Positions 13,850 to 14,417 of a stretch of DNA of 14,417 bases are shown here, in pieces. A program made the translations under genes and the position numbers. The notes below the pieces were generated by a model that was not told where the DNA came from, searched no databases, and saw only the letters and a list, made by a program, of their open reading frames with translations. Within the stretch, counting starts at the first letter, position 1; each line of letters starts with the position of its first letter. The DNA is from JBCCAG01 sp050330955. GTDB taxonomy: Bacteria; Cyanobacteriota; Cyanobacteriia; CAKZMO01. The stretch spans positions 1 to 14,417 of the forward strand of contig JBHJHJ010000152.1 in assembly GCA_050330955.1 (NCBI GenBank), written 5' to 3'.

Positions 13850-14417
13850 TTATTCAGGGTTTTGGGTAAGTACGGCAAGCCCTGGAACTGCGGGCAACAG
13901 GGCAGCCGCCTGGGTGGTGGAATACTGGGCGATCGCCTGCACTGCGGCTCCAAGCAGTCGGTTGGGCTGCAGGTCATCTTTTACCAAGTCCCACAGCCGC
14001 GCCACCTCCTCAGTGTGGAGGCGATCGTCCTCTACGAGGGCCAGCAGCACCTGCCGCCGCAGGAATTGCCCCTCTTCTGAAAGGATGAAGCTGGCCCCCA
14101 TGCGGGCCGTCGGCAGCAGATCAAAGTTCGAGCTGGTGCGGGCGATGCTGATTAGGTTTTCCAGGCGATGCCACTGGAACTTGTCGTCCTTGAACAGCAC
14201 CTGCAGCAGGCGCCTGCGGAATGCGGGAGATTCCTCGCTCAGCAACCGGCGGGCCACATAGGGGTAGGCCACCTCAACGATGCGAAAGTCGGTGTTGAGG
14301 CTGAGGGCTAGTCCCTCTTGAGTGACTAGGGAACGAATGATTAAGGCAAACTTAGCCGGGACGCGGAAGGGGTACTCGTACATCAGCTCAGAGAACTGAT
14401 CGGTGATGGTTTTGAAG
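13850..14417 (-). CDS. ABC1/UbiB-family atypical kinase, C-terminal part
   Basis: Only the last 189 codons are in the window; the gene starts beyond the right edge. The visible part opens FKTITDQFSELMYEYPFRVP and continues AKFALIIRSLVTQEG, then FRIVEVAYPYVARRLL (about residues 45-60 of the visible part), which are hallmarks of the C-terminal region of cyanobacterial and plastid ABC1 (AarF/ADCK/UbiB) kinases. These proteins are linked to prenyl-lipid and quinone metabolism and to membrane stress responses. The ATP-binding and KxGQ motifs lie outside the window, so activity cannot be judged. The C-terminal 100 residues are helical with Arg/Leu-rich stretches and have no catalytic motif. It is the first visible gene of the minus-strand cluster leading to cofG. 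Confidence 0.9.
   Translation of the reverse strand, partial: FKTITDQFSELMYEYPFRVPAKFALIIRSLVTQEGLALSLNTDFRIVEVAYPYVARRLLSEESPAFRRRLLQVLFKDDKFQWHRLENLISIARTSSNFDLLPTARMGASFILSEEGQFLRRQVLLALVEDDRLHTEEVARLWDLVKDDLQPNRLLGAAVQAIAQYSTTQAAALLPAVPGLAVLTQNPE

Overview
The window looks like ordinary cyanobacterial chromosome. The HIP1 octamer GCGATCGC recurs throughout (for example 2061-2068, 4023-4030 and 9949-9956). Three genes belong to oxygenic phototrophs: ndhH (NDH-1), petM (cytochrome b6f) and cofG. Base composition is GC-rich. I cannot name a genus with confidence.

Layout. 1-715 is an accessory patch: the 5' part of a Tn5/IS4-like transposase gene on the minus strand with an in-frame stop, whose element appears to have inserted into a small gene for a helix-turn-helix protein. 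716-1288 is gene-free and carries a degenerate CTCAA-rich repeat field. recN (DNA repair) and an uncharacterised zinc-ribbon/membrane protein gene follow on the minus strand. The 3711-4096 spacer then separates these from ndhH and a pterin-carbinolamine-dehydratase-like gene on the plus strand. The tiny petM gene (34 codons) lies on the minus strand at 5855-5959 and diverges from pdxA. pdxA (vitamin B6 synthesis) is followed by a GPH-family (MelB-like) transporter.

8640-9283 is the most unusual stretch. A 55-residue exported acidic peptide consists, after its signal peptide, of one 16-residue unit repeated exactly twice. Nearby are three copies of a 20-bp motif, two of them forming a perfect inverted repeat, and a possible gene remnant. 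An exported MsrA gene follows. Next come a glyoxalase I gene (minus), enolase (plus), tRNA-Cys (minus), and a minus-strand cluster reading in order: ABC1-family kinase (5' end outside the window), small three-helix membrane protein, cofG.

A structured dispersed repeat of about 100 bp occurs twice (5751-5850 and 12141-12245). Both copies lie in spacers between convergent genes, and a compensatory base-pair change in one stem suggests that the fold is maintained. Housekeeping functions dominate (photosynthetic electron transport, glycolysis, cofactor synthesis, oxidative-damage repair). I see no CRISPR array, prophage or obvious defence operon.
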